A DNA stretch of 64,000 bases from contig OZ223191.1 of the NCBI GenBank assembly GCA_965140355.1, positions 368,654 through 432,653 of the forward strand, read 5' to 3'. The DNA is from Acetobacterium sp965140355. Its GTDB lineage: Bacteria > Bacillota > Clostridia > Eubacteriales > Eubacteriaceae. The notes under the pieces are model-generated. The model ran no database searches, was not told the DNA's origin, and saw only the letters and a program-made list of their open reading frames with translations. Position numbers and translations under genes: made by a program. Numbering within the stretch: the first letter of the stretch is position 1; every line of letters starts with the position of its first letter. Shown in pieces: positions 26,816 through 36,358 of this stretch.

Positions 26816-27022
26816 TTAGCAAAAAATGAATTAAAAATTAAAAGAAAATGTCGAAAGTAAGGATTGTGAAAGAGCTAAAGTACGACACGCAATTTCACAC
26901 GAAATTATTTTTATTCGAGTGCCGAGATGTTATTAAATTGCTTGAAAACGGAAACAGGATAATTTTTGTTAGAAGTTTTGGGTTTGGCAATTATTTAAAA
27001 AATTTGATGGAGGAAATACGGA

Positions 27023-28735
27023 ATGAAATTCTTTAAAAATCTCAAAATAAAACAAAAACTGATCACCTGTTTTATCCTACTTGCTGTGGTAACTGCGGTC
27101 GTTGGCGGATTTGGTATTTATACCATGAACGGTATTAATACTCAATCTAAAAACATGTATTATGACAATTTGTTGCCTTCGCAAGAGTTGGCTAGTATTC
27201 AGGCAACATTGGGAGAGATTCGGGCTAATCAATTATTAGCAGTTTACGAACGCAATCCGGCAACGTTGCAAACGCGATTGGATGTGATTAATACTGCGTC
27301 AGAATTGGATAACACCTTATTAAAAGAATATGAAACAAATATCCGAAATGAAGAAGATCGGGCTTTATTTGCAACCCTGACAGAAAGCGTAGCGACTTAT
27401 CGTGACATTCGTAATCAAAATATTGATTTACTGAAAAATGGAAAATACGATCAGGCGTTGGCAGAAATAAATCAGGTAACTCAGGCAAGAGAGGCAGTAG
27501 ATCAGGATTTAGAGGCGTTGATAACATATAATACTACTTTTGCGGAGGAGATATTAAATCAAAACACTGCTAGTTTTCAAACACAAAGTACCATTATGAT
27601 TATCTTTATCATAATTGGAATTGCCCTCGCGATCGGGCTTGGTTTAATGGTTGCCAATATGATCAGCAAGCCACTTAGACGGATGGTTGAAGCGGCCGAA
27701 GAGATTGCGGATGGGAATCTGAATGTGATGATAAAAATTGATGGTCAGGATGAAGTGGGAGAACTGGGGTTAGCATTTGAAAAAATGACTGGTCATATTA
27801 ACGAAATTATGACGAATATTGATTCAGCCGCCGAACAGGTAGCTGCTGGTTCAAAACAAATTGCCGATTCCAGCATAGGATTATCGCAAGGAGCAACTGA
27901 ACAGGCGAGTTCGATCGAACAATTAACGGCATCGATTGAAGAAATATCGTCGCAGACCAGAATTAATGCCGACAATGCAAATGAAGCGAATGAATTAGCA
28001 GAAATTACGAAAGAAAATGCTGAACTGGGAAATAATGAAATGAAATTAATGCTGCAGTCGATGGAAGAAATTAATGAGTCATCTGCTAATATTTCTAAAA
28101 TTATTAAAGTAATTGATGAAATTGCATTTCAAACGAACATTTTAGCGTTGAACGCTGCTGTTGAGGCGGCTAGAGCCAGACAACATGGTAAAGGTTTTGC
28201 CGTTGTAGCGGAAGAAGTACGGAATTTGGCAGCACGATCAGCTGATGCCGCCAAAGAAACAACACGAATGATTGAAGGCTCAATTAAGAAGGTTGATGAT
28301 GGCCGAAAAATAGCGTCTAAAACGGCGGATGCACTCGATGAAATTGTTGGTAATGTTGCGAAAGTTTCGGATATTGTTGGTAATATAGCCTCAGCTTCAA
28401 ATGAACAAGCCATTGGTATTTCTCAGATTAATCAGGGGATTATGCAGGTTTCAGAAGTGGTTCAAGTAAATTCGGCAACATCGGAAGAAAGCGCATCGGC
28501 TAGTGAAGAATTATCCAGTCAGGCGGAATTATTAAGAGAACAGGCCGCTTGGTTTCAATTAAAAAATATTGGGTATTTTAATTACAATGCCAAGGAAAAC
28601 CAATCATCAGATCGGTTTGATCCACCGAAAGAAAATCAGCGACAAACCAGACGAACGAACCAAACTGAAGGCAAGTCACCGATTTCAAAAGCAACCCGGA
28701 TTGCTTTAAGTGATAACGAGTTTGGAAAATATTAA
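27023..28735 (+). CDS. methyl-accepting chemotaxis protein with four-helix-bundle sensor
   Basis: A 570-residue transmembrane receptor. TM1 covers about residues 12-34 (LITCFILLAVVTAVVGGFGI), a roughly 150-residue extracytoplasmic 4HB_MCP-type domain follows, TM2 is at about 190-212 (IMIIFIIIGIALAIGLGLMV), HAMP 212-265, and the signalling domain has the tip IAFQTNILALNAAVEAARAR. The usual G after AAR-A is replaced (ARQHGKGFAVVAEEVR). It ends without a recognisable CheR-tethering pentapeptide. GGAGG precedes ATG 27023. The ligand is unknown; it is the cognate receptor of this operon by position. Confidence 0.93.
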   Translation: MKFFKNLKIKQKLITCFILLAVVTAVVGGFGIYTMNGINTQSKNMYYDNLLPSQELASIQATLGEIRANQLLAVYERNPATLQTRLDVINTASELDNTLLKEYETNIRNEEDRALFATLTESVATYRDIRNQNIDLLKNGKYDQALAEINQVTQAREAVDQDLEALITYNTTFAEEILNQNTASFQTQSTIMIIFIIIGIALAIGLGLMVANMISKPLRRMVEAAEEIADGNLNVMIKIDGQDEVGELGLAFEKMTGHINEIMTNIDSAAEQVAAGSKQIADSSIGLSQGATEQASSIEQLTASIEEISSQTRINADNANEANELAEITKENAELGNNEMKLMLQSMEEINESSANISKIIKVIDEIAFQTNILALNAAVEAARARQHGKGFAVVAEEVRNLAARSADAAKETTRMIEGSIKKVDDGRKIASKTADALDEIVGNVAKVSDIVGNIASASNEQAIGISQINQGIMQVSEVVQVNSATSEESASASEELSSQAELLREQAAWFQLKNIGYFNYNAKENQSSDRFDPPKENQRQTRRTNQTEGKSPISKATRIALSDNEFGKY

Positions 28736-28806
28736 AAAAGAACGCAACTTATTTTAGAAAAAGTTTTTTATGGTAGCAAAGGATTTACGCTTATTATATG
28801 ATTATC

Positions 28807-28835
28807 TTGACAGCAAACAAGTAGATAATTATTAT
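28807..28835 (+). promoter_or_regulatory. internal promoter before cheB
   Basis: TTGACA, 17-bp spacer, TATTAT, about 60 bp before the cheB start. It would allow cheB, cheD, the kinase, the receiver and the Crp gene to be expressed separately from the TetR-controlled genes. Confidence 0.5.
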
Positions 28836-28894
28836 AGATTAAAAGCATGTGTTTCACCATGAATTAAAGGGTTACTCGGGTTGAGAAAGGATGG

Positions 28895-29935
28895 ATGATC
28901 GTGAATAAAAAAGAGCAAATAAGTGTTCTCATCGTTGATGATAGTATCTTTTTTCGAGAAATGGTTTCGCGAAAATTATCAATGGAACGTTCTATTTATG
29001 TGATTGCAACTGCTAATAATCCTTTTGATGCCCGTGATAAAATTTTGAAATACGATCCCGATATCGTTATTTGTGATGTAGAAATGCCTAAAATGAATGG
29101 GATTGAGTTTATTAGACGGCTGCTTCCTCAATATTCGGTGCCTGTGATCGTTGTAAGCAGTAATGCTAGTGCGGCGGCCGATGCGAGAAAAGCAGGGGCA
29201 CTGTATTTTGTCGAAAAACCCAAAGGTGACTTAGCAATAACAATCGAAAAATTTATTGCTGAGTTAACTAAGAAGATTCACCTTGCTGCAAAAACAAAAG
29301 TTGTTCTACCTGGATCAATGGTAGTAGAAACAATACCCCGACGGTCAGGTAACGAGGACCAATTTGCAGACCGATTAATTGCAATTGGTGCCTCAACAGG
29401 CGGAACGGAAGCAATTTATGAAATCTTGAAAAATTTGACACCGAATTGTCCGGGAATTGTCATTGTTCAACATATTCCGCCGATATTTTCAAAAATGTTT
29501 GCCCAACGACTGGATGCCCAGACGACGTTTCAATGTAAGGAGGCAGCAACTGGTGATTATCTAAAAAATGGTTGGGTATATATTGCTCCAGGAGACAAGC
29601 ATATGCGCATTAAACGGATCGCAAAAAAGTATCGCATTGAGGTGTTTGAAGGGGAGAAAGTTAATGGACATTGTCCTTCGGTGGACATCCTTTTTGAATC
29701 AGTTGCGAAGGAAGCGGGAGCACGGGCAATTGGAGTATTGCTTACTGGAATGGGTTATGATGGAGCAAAAGGATTACTTAATATCCGCCGCAAAGGTGCT
29801 TTAACAATAGGACAGGATGAAGCGACTTCAGTCGTATATGGGATGAATAAGGTTGCTTTTAATATGGGGGCTGTAACCATTCAGGCTGCCCTGGAAAAGA
29901 TTCATACCCATATACTTTCGGCTATAAAGGAATAG
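28895..29935 (+). CDS. cheB: protein-glutamate methylesterase/deamidase CheB
   Basis: A 346-residue two-domain response regulator. The receiver (1-125) has VDDS, phospho-acceptor Asp61 in CDVEMPKMNG and the Lys of VEKPKGD; the methylesterase domain (about 155-346) has the triad Ser167 (GASTGG), His193 (QHIPP) and the Asp in GMGYDGAKG. It removes receptor methyl groups for adaptation. The ATG at 28895 has GAAAGG five bases upstream; GTG 28901 is an alternative. No methyltransferase cheR is encoded in the window, so it must act with one elsewhere. Confidence 0.95.
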   Translation: MIVNKKEQISVLIVDDSIFFREMVSRKLSMERSIYVIATANNPFDARDKILKYDPDIVICDVEMPKMNGIEFIRRLLPQYSVPVIVVSSNASAAADARKAGALYFVEKPKGDLAITIEKFIAELTKKIHLAAKTKVVLPGSMVVETIPRRSGNEDQFADRLIAIGASTGGTEAIYEILKNLTPNCPGIVIVQHIPPIFSKMFAQRLDAQTTFQCKEAATGDYLKNGWVYIAPGDKHMRIKRIAKKYRIEVFEGEKVNGHCPSVDILFESVAKEAGARAIGVLLTGMGYDGAKGLLNIRRKGALTIGQDEATSVVYGMNKVAFNMGAVTIQAALEKIHTHILSAIKE

Positions 29936-29944
29936 GTAAAATAC

Positions 29945-30415
29945 ATGAAAAAAATTATTGGAATCGGAGAAATGGCGATTTCTGACAATCTCAATGATAC
30001 AATTAAGACTTTTGCACTGGGTTCCTGTGTGGCGATTACTGCATATTCGTCGCTTCAAAAAGTTGGCGGAATTATCCATATTGCTTTACCTAGGCCAGCC
30101 CGAATCGAAGATGCTAATAATCGCTATTGCTATTATGCAACGACAGGTGTTCCTTATTTTATCCATCAATTTTCCCGAAAATACGGTTGTGCGGAAAATG
30201 AATTGGTCATTCGGATTTTTGGTGGCGCCAATTCGACGCGGCAGAATGATACGTTTAAGGTGGGAAAACGAAATCTGGAAATAATACAACGCATTTTAAG
30301 GGATCTGAATTTAAAAATCCATTATGCTGAAATAGGGGAAACAGTTAGTCGAACGATCGAACTGGAGGTTTGCAGTGGGGATATTAATATTTGGCATCAG
30401 AAGATGATTATTTAA
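29945..30415 (+). CDS. cheD: chemoreceptor glutamine deamidase CheD
   Basis: A 156-residue protein. The catalytic Cys28 (ALGSCVAI) and His45 (GGIIHIALPRP) are intact, and FGGANSTRQNDTFKVGKRN matches the family. CheD deamidates receptor Gln residues and, in Bacillus-type systems, interacts with CheC, which is absent here. It starts nine bases after cheB with a weak ribosome site, suggesting translational coupling. Confidence 0.94.
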   Translation: MKKIIGIGEMAISDNLNDTIKTFALGSCVAITAYSSLQKVGGIIHIALPRPARIEDANNRYCYYATTGVPYFIHQFSRKYGCAENELVIRIFGGANSTRQNDTFKVGKRNLEIIQRILRDLNLKIHYAEIGETVSRTIELEVCSGDINIWHQKMII

Positions 30416-30498
30416 GGGGTTCTAAAGTAGAAAAATAAGAGATGAAATAATACTAAGTGGTAATTTTTAATAAATAAAAAAGTAAAAAACAATGTGCA

Positions 30499-33400
30499 GT
30501 GCTGAAGGAGATGTTATTTGATACGATGGAAATTGTAGATCGGTGTTTTGATGCTATTTCGGTTGGTGTGATCGTTCTGGATGAAACCGAAAAAGTCATC
30601 GGGGTCAATAATGCTCTGGTGAATTATTTTGATAGAACTCGGGAAGATTTTATAGGGAAAGTTTTCGGTGATGCTTTTCAGTGCAAAAATAGTATGATAA
30701 ACAAACAGGGTTGTGGTTTTGATCCGTCTTGCCAGTTTTGCGAATTAAGAAATTCGCTCACAAAGGTGATTGAATTTGAAGATAATCCGATTAAGATAGA
30801 ATTCCAGAAAAGTATTTTTTTAAATCATCAAGAAAATGATTATTGGTTCAAAGTAAGTATCGCTTCAATGATTCGAAAAAACAAACGACATGCTGTAATA
30901 ACAGTTATTGATATTACCGAACGAATCAACAAAGAAAAATCACTTGAGCAAGCCCGCGACTATTATTATCAGATCTTTGAAAATTTCCCTTCCCTTATCT
31001 GGCAAACAGATCGGCAAGGAAATGTGATTTATTTTAATCACAGTTGGTCTTTATTCACCGGTAAACAAAATAACGACTCTTTTAGAATTAAGTGGCTTGA
31101 ACTGATTCATCCGCAAGACCGAGCGCTTTATCAAACAACGATAGACCAGGCAGTTCGAAGCCAGAAATCCTTTAGCGTTGAGTATCGAATTCATCATCAT
31201 AGTGGCGAATATCGTTGGATCGAGGCGATTTACAATCGTTCCTATAAGGCTGAGAATGATAATAGCGGATATATTTGGCTTGGCATTGATGTCACAGAAC
31301 GCAAAACTCTGGAAGAAGGCTTAATTCGCTATAAAATGCTCGCCGAAAAAATTCGTGATACCATTCTTTTTGTGAAAATGAATGGTGAAATTATTGACGT
31401 TAATAATGCCGCGATCGATTTATACGGATATAATCGTGAAGAACTTCTCAAACTTAAGGTTTTTGATTTGATTAAAGAAGGTAAATCAATCGCTATTGAA
31501 GAAATGAAAAAAGGCGATGCTACAGGGTTATTTTTTGAGACCTTTCATATCAACAAAGCAGGAAGACTAATTCCGGTTGAAGTGAGTGCAAAAGCAACAA
31601 CGATAAAAGATGAACGAGTGATTGTCTGTATTATTCGCGATATTTCAGAACGAAAAAATTCGCAAAATGCGCTAATTGACAGTGAAGAAAAGTTTCGGCA
31701 AGTCTTTCACAACTCAGCTGATGCTATTTTCCTTCAGGAAGTACGGGAAAATGGGACTCATGGAAAACTAATTGAAGTGAATCAAACGGCTGGCGAGATG
31801 TTTCAATACAGTTATGAGGAGTTTTTTGAATTTGATGATCCAATTTCAAAACTCATCGATTCTTCAGATGTTGAACGGTATTATAAGGAATTATTTAAAA
31901 AAAATCAAATTTCAGGCCAAGTACAGGCGAAACGAAAAGATTGTTCGCTTATTCCCGTTGAATTATTATGCAATCATTGTTATTTAAATGAAAAAAAAGT
32001 CGCCATTACGATGGCTCGAGATATTAGTGAACGTTTATTGGTGGAGCAGGCGCTAAAAACAGCTAAAGAAGAAGCTGAAAGCGCAAATCAGGCCAAAAGC
32101 GAATTTTTAGCCAATATGAGCCATGAAATAAGAACGCCTTTAAATGGTATTGTGGGTATGGTAAATTTAATGCGTTTGACCAATTTAAATCGAGAACAGC
32201 AAGAAAACATCAAGATTATAAAAACTTGTGTGGATGCGCTTTTAAATGTTATTAATGACATTCTTGATTTTTCGAAGATAGAAGCCGGAAAAATGGAGAT
32301 AAAAACAAAAAAAATTGATATCAAATCGTTGATTGAGCACACCATTAAGGCTCAAGCGCCTATTGCAAGCAGTAAAGGAATTGATCTCAATTATGCTTTT
32401 TCTGCCTCGACACCACGGTACATCAAAGGTGATTTACATCGGATTCAACAAATTCTTAATAATCTCATCAGCAATGCCATTAAATTTACAGATAACGGAG
32501 AAATATGGGTTAAGGTTAAAACTCTTTTTGCTGACGAAATTCAGGCGCGCTTGTTATTTGTTGTAGCTGATACCGGGATTGGTATTGCCGAGGAAAAAAG
32601 GCAACAAATTTTTGAAAGTTTTAGTCAGGTAGATGGTTCTTTTACTAGACGGTTTGGTGGTACGGGATTGGGACTTGCCATTACAAAGCAATTAGTAGAA
32701 CTTATGGGAGGCGAAATTTGGGTGGAAAGCGAGCCTGGTGTCGGGAGTCGTTTTTTCTTTCAATTGACTTTTGCTTTAGCAGAAATAGAAGATCAAAAAC
32801 CTCAAATCAGTTCAAATTATGCAAAGATAAATCAGAAATATAAGATTCTTATAACTGATGATGATAAAGTCAACCAATTAGTTATTTCGCGGATGCTTAA
32901 AGAATGTGATTATCAGGTAGATAGTGTCAGTAACGGATTTGAGGCCATTAAAATGGTTGAAAAAAACAACTATGATATTATTTTGATGGATATTCAAATG
33001 CCAGAAATGGATGGCATTGAGACGACAAAACGGATTCGGGAGATTAATAAAAAAATCCCGGTATTAGCAATTACCGCTTATGCTCTTCATGGGGATCGCG
33101 AAAAGTTTTTGTCGTTGGGAATGGATGGTTATATTTCTAAACCGATTAAAGTCGAAACGCTTGTGTTGGAAATTGAAAAATGCCTGACGCATAAAGAACA
33201 GTTTAGACGATCAAATGATTTTGAAATGTGTATTGATAAAAATGGGGAAATTGTTATTAAAGAGAAAAGTGTAACAGATTTGCCGATCAGGAAAATTTGT
33301 AATGAAAAATTAGAAAAAGAATTAGCGAATGCGATAAAACAATTGAATATGAAGGTTGACGATGGAACGGTTGAAGATTTTGAAAAACTGGCAAATCGAA

Positions 33401-33552
33401 TAAAAAAACTTTCGATTAATTTAGATATCGAAAATTTAAAGGTGATTGCTTTTAAAATAGAGTTAGATACCAGACGTGGAAATTTTGAAGCAGCAACGGA
33501 AAAAGTCAAACAAATCAATCATATTTATTCAGTTTATAAAAAAACAGTATAA
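30499..33552 (+). CDS. hybrid sensor histidine kinase with four PAS domains
   Basis: A protein of about 1017 residues with no membrane segment. It has PAS1 (about 10-130) with a Cys cluster (C62, C72, C78, C81: GCGFDPSCQFC), PAS2 (153-270), PAS3 (275-390), PAS4 (395-515), a HisKA domain with His542 in NMSHEIRTPLNG, an ATPase domain (DTGIGIAEEK, GGTGLGLAI), a receiver with Asp831 (LMDIQMPEMDG), and a C-terminal HPt-like helical domain in which the usual His is Asn966 (LANRIKKLS). The start is uncertain: GTG 30499, ATG 30511 or ATG 30526, with AAGGAG at 30505 badly spaced for all three. Its place in the che operon suggests cross-talk with motility. Confidence 0.92.
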   Translation: MLKEMLFDTMEIVDRCFDAISVGVIVLDETEKVIGVNNALVNYFDRTREDFIGKVFGDAFQCKNSMINKQGCGFDPSCQFCELRNSLTKVIEFEDNPIKIEFQKSIFLNHQENDYWFKVSIASMIRKNKRHAVITVIDITERINKEKSLEQARDYYYQIFENFPSLIWQTDRQGNVIYFNHSWSLFTGKQNNDSFRIKWLELIHPQDRALYQTTIDQAVRSQKSFSVEYRIHHHSGEYRWIEAIYNRSYKAENDNSGYIWLGIDVTERKTLEEGLIRYKMLAEKIRDTILFVKMNGEIIDVNNAAIDLYGYNREELLKLKVFDLIKEGKSIAIEEMKKGDATGLFFETFHINKAGRLIPVEVSAKATTIKDERVIVCIIRDISERKNSQNALIDSEEKFRQVFHNSADAIFLQEVRENGTHGKLIEVNQTAGEMFQYSYEEFFEFDDPISKLIDSSDVERYYKELFKKNQISGQVQAKRKDCSLIPVELLCNHCYLNEKKVAITMARDISERLLVEQALKTAKEEAESANQAKSEFLANMSHEIRTPLNGIVGMVNLMRLTNLNREQQENIKIIKTCVDALLNVINDILDFSKIEAGKMEIKTKKIDIKSLIEHTIKAQAPIASSKGIDLNYAFSASTPRYIKGDLHRIQQILNNLISNAIKFTDNGEIWVKVKTLFADEIQARLLFVVADTGIGIAEEKRQQIFESFSQVDGSFTRRFGGTGLGLAITKQLVELMGGEIWVESEPGVGSRFFFQLTFALAEIEDQKPQISSNYAKINQKYKILITDDDKVNQLVISRMLKECDYQVDSVSNGFEAIKMVEKNNYDIILMDIQMPEMDGIETTKRIREINKKIPVLAITAYALHGDREKFLSLGMDGYISKPIKVETLVLEIEKCLTHKEQFRRSNDFEMCIDKNGEIVIKEKSVTDLPIRKICNEKLEKELANAIKQLNMKVDDGTVEDFEKLANRIKKLSINLDIENLKVIAFKIELDTRRGNFEAATEKVKQINHIYSVYKKTV

Positions 33553-33589
33553 GTTGATTTATAAAAAAAGAAAAGGACAGGAATGGGAA

Positions 33590-33994
33590 ATGAGAATATT
33601 AATTGTAGAAGATGATATGGTAAGTCGACGATTTCTAGGGAAATTTTTAGCTCGCTATGGAGAATGTGACATTGTAGTGGATGGCATGGAGGCATTGGAT
33701 GCTTATCTTATTGCAATTAAAGAAGAAGATCCTTATGATCTGATCTGTCTGGATATCATGATGCCAAAGGTTGATGGGGTCAAAGTTTTGAAAGCGATTC
33801 GGGATTTTGAAATACAACGCAATATATCACCGGAAGAAAAGGTAAAAATTATCATTATTACGGCCCTTGCAGATACTGAATTTGTGAATACGGCATTTGA
33901 TATTGGTTGTGAAGCCTATGCTGCTAAACCTGTGGATACAGATAAACTGGTTGAAGTTATGAATAAATTGGGAGTCATAAAATTAGATCAATAA
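33590..33994 (+). CDS. single-domain response regulator (CheY-like)
   Basis: A 134-residue receiver: VEDD near residue 7, phospho-acceptor Asp55 (LDIMMPKVDG), Thr in IIITALAD, and Lys in AAKPVDTD. There is no output domain. It may be the CheY of this operon or the receiver of the adjacent kinase; sequence alone cannot decide. The ATG 33590 fits the family start, with AAAGGA upstream; the in-frame extension to 33476 overlaps the kinase gene and is not used. Confidence 0.9.
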   Translation: MRILIVEDDMVSRRFLGKFLARYGECDIVVDGMEALDAYLIAIKEEDPYDLICLDIMMPKVDGVKVLKAIRDFEIQRNISPEEKVKIIIITALADTEFVNTAFDIGCEAYAAKPVDTDKLVEVMNKLGVIKLDQ

Positions 33995-34037
33995 ATCGTT
34001 ATAGATATGACATGATCTGAAAGAGGTTAGATATATA

Positions 34038-34700
34038 ATGCAACTTCAATATTATTTTTCTGATGACTTTTCTGCTTTTGAAAACTACTTTTCAGAAATT
34101 AAACACAAAAAACGTCAATATAAAAAGAATGAACCAGTAAATGCTTATGGTGAGCCAATGGATGAGATGTATTATATTATAAGTGGAATGATGTCAGGAT
34201 CATTTATCCATGAATCTGGTAATGTTAAAATATCTTCTTTTTATGGGAAAGGCTATTTGGCACCTTTGTATTTTCCAGGAGAGATTGAGCTGATGCGTTC
34301 TTTTGCGTTTACAGCAGTAACTGATCTAGAGGTCTACGTATTTAAACGTAATACATTTGACCAATACGTGAATAGTAACTCAAGTTTGAATATGGCGATG
34401 TATCATGCATATATTAAACTAGTTTCATTGAATGGTCAAGAGCTGGCTAATCAATTATTTTCAACCGGAATGGAAAAAATTTGTAACTTCTTTTATGTAT
34501 ATTTATCCAATACCAGTGATCACGACAATAGAATCCCTTTTTCACAATATACTATTGGTGAGTTTGTCGGATTAAACAGGGGAAATGTTGCCAAATATCT
34601 CAAAGTGCTACGGGAAAAAAAAGTTATCGAAACACGTAGAAATCAGATATTTATCTTAAATATGGAAAAAATGCGGACTTATTGTTCGAAAAACATATAA
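34038..34700 (+). CDS. Crp/Fnr family transcriptional regulator
   Basis: A 220-residue protein with an N-terminal cyclic-nucleotide-binding-type beta-barrel (about 20-125, YYIISGMMSGSF) and a C-terminal winged helix (TIGEFVGLNRGNVAKYLKVL, about 170-190). It has no Cys set for an Fe-S cluster, so it is not an oxygen-sensing Fnr. It is the last gene of the che run and lies directly upstream of the methyltransferase island, where a TTGAATATTCAA palindrome (34805) is a candidate binding site. The ligand is unknown. Confidence 0.88.
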   Translation: MQLQYYFSDDFSAFENYFSEIKHKKRQYKKNEPVNAYGEPMDEMYYIISGMMSGSFIHESGNVKISSFYGKGYLAPLYFPGEIELMRSFAFTAVTDLEVYVFKRNTFDQYVNSNSSLNMAMYHAYIKLVSLNGQELANQLFSTGMEKICNFFYVYLSNTSDHDNRIPFSQYTIGEFVGLNRGNVAKYLKVLREKKVIETRRNQIFILNMEKMRTYCSKNI

Positions 34701-34728
34701 TATTTCTTAAAAAATATTATATTTACAA

Positions 34729-34773
34729 AAAAAGCATCGTTCTGTCTTGCGCAAGACAGAACGATGCTTTTTT
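34729..34773. terminator. strong terminator at the end of the che operon
   Basis: A perfect palindrome: AAAGCATCGTTCTGTCTTGC meets its reverse complement with no unpaired bases between, flanked by A and T tracts. It separates the che genes from the methyltransferase island. Confidence 0.9.
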
Positions 34774-34804
34774 ATCTGTTATCATAACCTCATTGAAATA
34801 AACG

Positions 34805-34816
34805 TTGAATATTCAA
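34805..34816. promoter_or_regulatory. candidate Crp/Fnr-type operator
   Basis: TTGAATATTCAA, a perfect 12-bp palindrome of TTGA-N4-TCAA type, lies about 60 bp before the UroD-type methyltransferase gene and 105 bp after the Crp/Fnr gene. Confidence 0.4.
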
Positions 34817-34878
34817 TCTAATTAGGACAATTAATTAAAAAATAATTTCAAACAGAATAAGGATTATGGAGGCAAAAA

Positions 34879-36264
34879 ATGAGTGATGTGTTAACTTTGC
34901 AGCAGGAACGTGGAAAACTATACAGTGATTTTTATGGAAATATAATTCCCGAGAGAATGCCTATCGGTATTACGTTACCGCAGCATTTGCAGGCCGAATA
35001 TGCTGGCCAGAATCTCTTTGATTTTCAATTTGACTATTCAAAATTAGCAAGTCCGGCTAAAGCGCTTTGTGCAAAAATTTATTCGGATTCGTGTCCGGTT
35101 ATGCCAGCTAGTTTTCTTTTATCCCGAACGCCATCAATGTATCAGTTATATGGGTCGCAATCATTCGTGATGGGCAAAGGCGGATTTGTTCAACATCCTG
35201 AAGTTGTCGGAATGAATGACGATGAATATTCGCAATTGATTGCAAAAAAATTCGATTTTCTGGTAGAAACGGTTATTCCTAGACAACATAAAAATCTTGA
35301 TCCTAAAAACCCCATTAAAATGGCAACAGCTATTCAAATGGGAAAGATGGCACTCCAAAATGATGAAATGGCATTTTTGCCGACCTTTTTTGAAATGATC
35401 CAGACACATGGCTATTACACGGGAAGTCCGCTGGGATCGTTTAATTTTACCGAAGCACCGATTGATTTTATTGCTGATCAACTGCGAAGTTTTTCGGGCA
35501 TCAGTATGGATCTTCGGCGACACAGAACGCAATTAAAAGAGGCGGCTGATGCAGTGATGCCCTTATTGTATCATTGGGGATTGCCAACAAATATTCATCC
35601 GGAAGGATCGGTATTTATTCCGCTACATATGCCAACATTTATGCGGGAAAAAGATTTTGCTGAGATTTATCTGCCGTCATATAAGACAATGCTTCAACAA
35701 TATGCTGCGGTAGGCGCAAGACCGAGTATGTTTTGTGAAGATAATTGGAGCCGTTACTTGGATATTTTGCAGTCGGAAATACCTGCTGGTTGCCAATTGC
35801 AATTTGAATACGGCGATCCGCAAACAATTAAAGACAAGCTGAGTAAAAAATTCTTGATTACCGGATTATTTCCCAGCAGTTCACTTAAAACCGATACGCC
35901 AGCAGAAATTAAAGATCGAGCAAAAAAATTCTTAGATATCATGTTACCGGGTGGTGGTTATATTTTTGGATTTGATAAAAATCCCCTTACATTAAAAGAA
36001 GTAAATTTGGAAACATTGGCGGCATTAACTGAGTTTATTCGTGATTATGCAAAATACGATAATCCCGGAAGAACCTTTGGACAACCACTTAATAGTGAAG
36101 GGTTTGTTTTTGATGAAAGGATCGTTCCTAAACCACAATCACAATATCTGTTTGATTGGGAAGAATTTAAGTTGAGTTATCCATTAACACCAGATTTTGC
36201 CAGAGAAAATTTTGAACGATTCAGTAAAGAAACATTTGATTTTTATATGAATTTGTTAATTTAA
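34879..36264 (+). CDS. UroD superfamily (corrinoid) methyltransferase
   Basis: A 461-residue protein of the uroporphyrinogen decarboxylase superfamily, with a TIM-barrel pattern (FIPLHMPTFMREKDFAEIYL, CEDNWSRYLD, LITGLFPSSSL, PGGGYIFGFDKNPL). In acetogens such proteins act mainly as methyltransferases that move methyl groups from a donor to a corrinoid protein or from it to tetrahydrofolate. It is longer than the partner at 39612 and only distantly similar. The position before a transporter, a corrinoid protein and a second UroD protein supports a demethylation pathway; the methyl donor is unknown. ATG 34879 follows GGAGG. Confidence 0.8.
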   Translation: MSDVLTLQQERGKLYSDFYGNIIPERMPIGITLPQHLQAEYAGQNLFDFQFDYSKLASPAKALCAKIYSDSCPVMPASFLLSRTPSMYQLYGSQSFVMGKGGFVQHPEVVGMNDDEYSQLIAKKFDFLVETVIPRQHKNLDPKNPIKMATAIQMGKMALQNDEMAFLPTFFEMIQTHGYYTGSPLGSFNFTEAPIDFIADQLRSFSGISMDLRRHRTQLKEAADAVMPLLYHWGLPTNIHPEGSVFIPLHMPTFMREKDFAEIYLPSYKTMLQQYAAVGARPSMFCEDNWSRYLDILQSEIPAGCQLQFEYGDPQTIKDKLSKKFLITGLFPSSSLKTDTPAEIKDRAKKFLDIMLPGGGYIFGFDKNPLTLKEVNLETLAALTEFIRDYAKYDNPGRTFGQPLNSEGFVFDERIVPKPQSQYLFDWEEFKLSYPLTPDFARENFERFSKETFDFYMNLLI

Positions 36265-36358
36265 GAGAAAATGATTCAATCAATTTCGCCAGGTTGCAGT
36301 TTGCTAACCTGGCGATTATTTTTATTGAAATAATTGACTAAGAATAATGTAGCGAAAA

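Noticed and set aside
26848..27036. 62-residue frame between cheW and the MCP gene
   Set aside because: No ribosome site, overlaps the MCP start and its GGAGG, and shows no recognisable pattern.
34038..34700. Oxygen-sensing Fnr
   Set aside because: The N-terminal Cys set that binds the Fe-S cluster in Fnr is absent.
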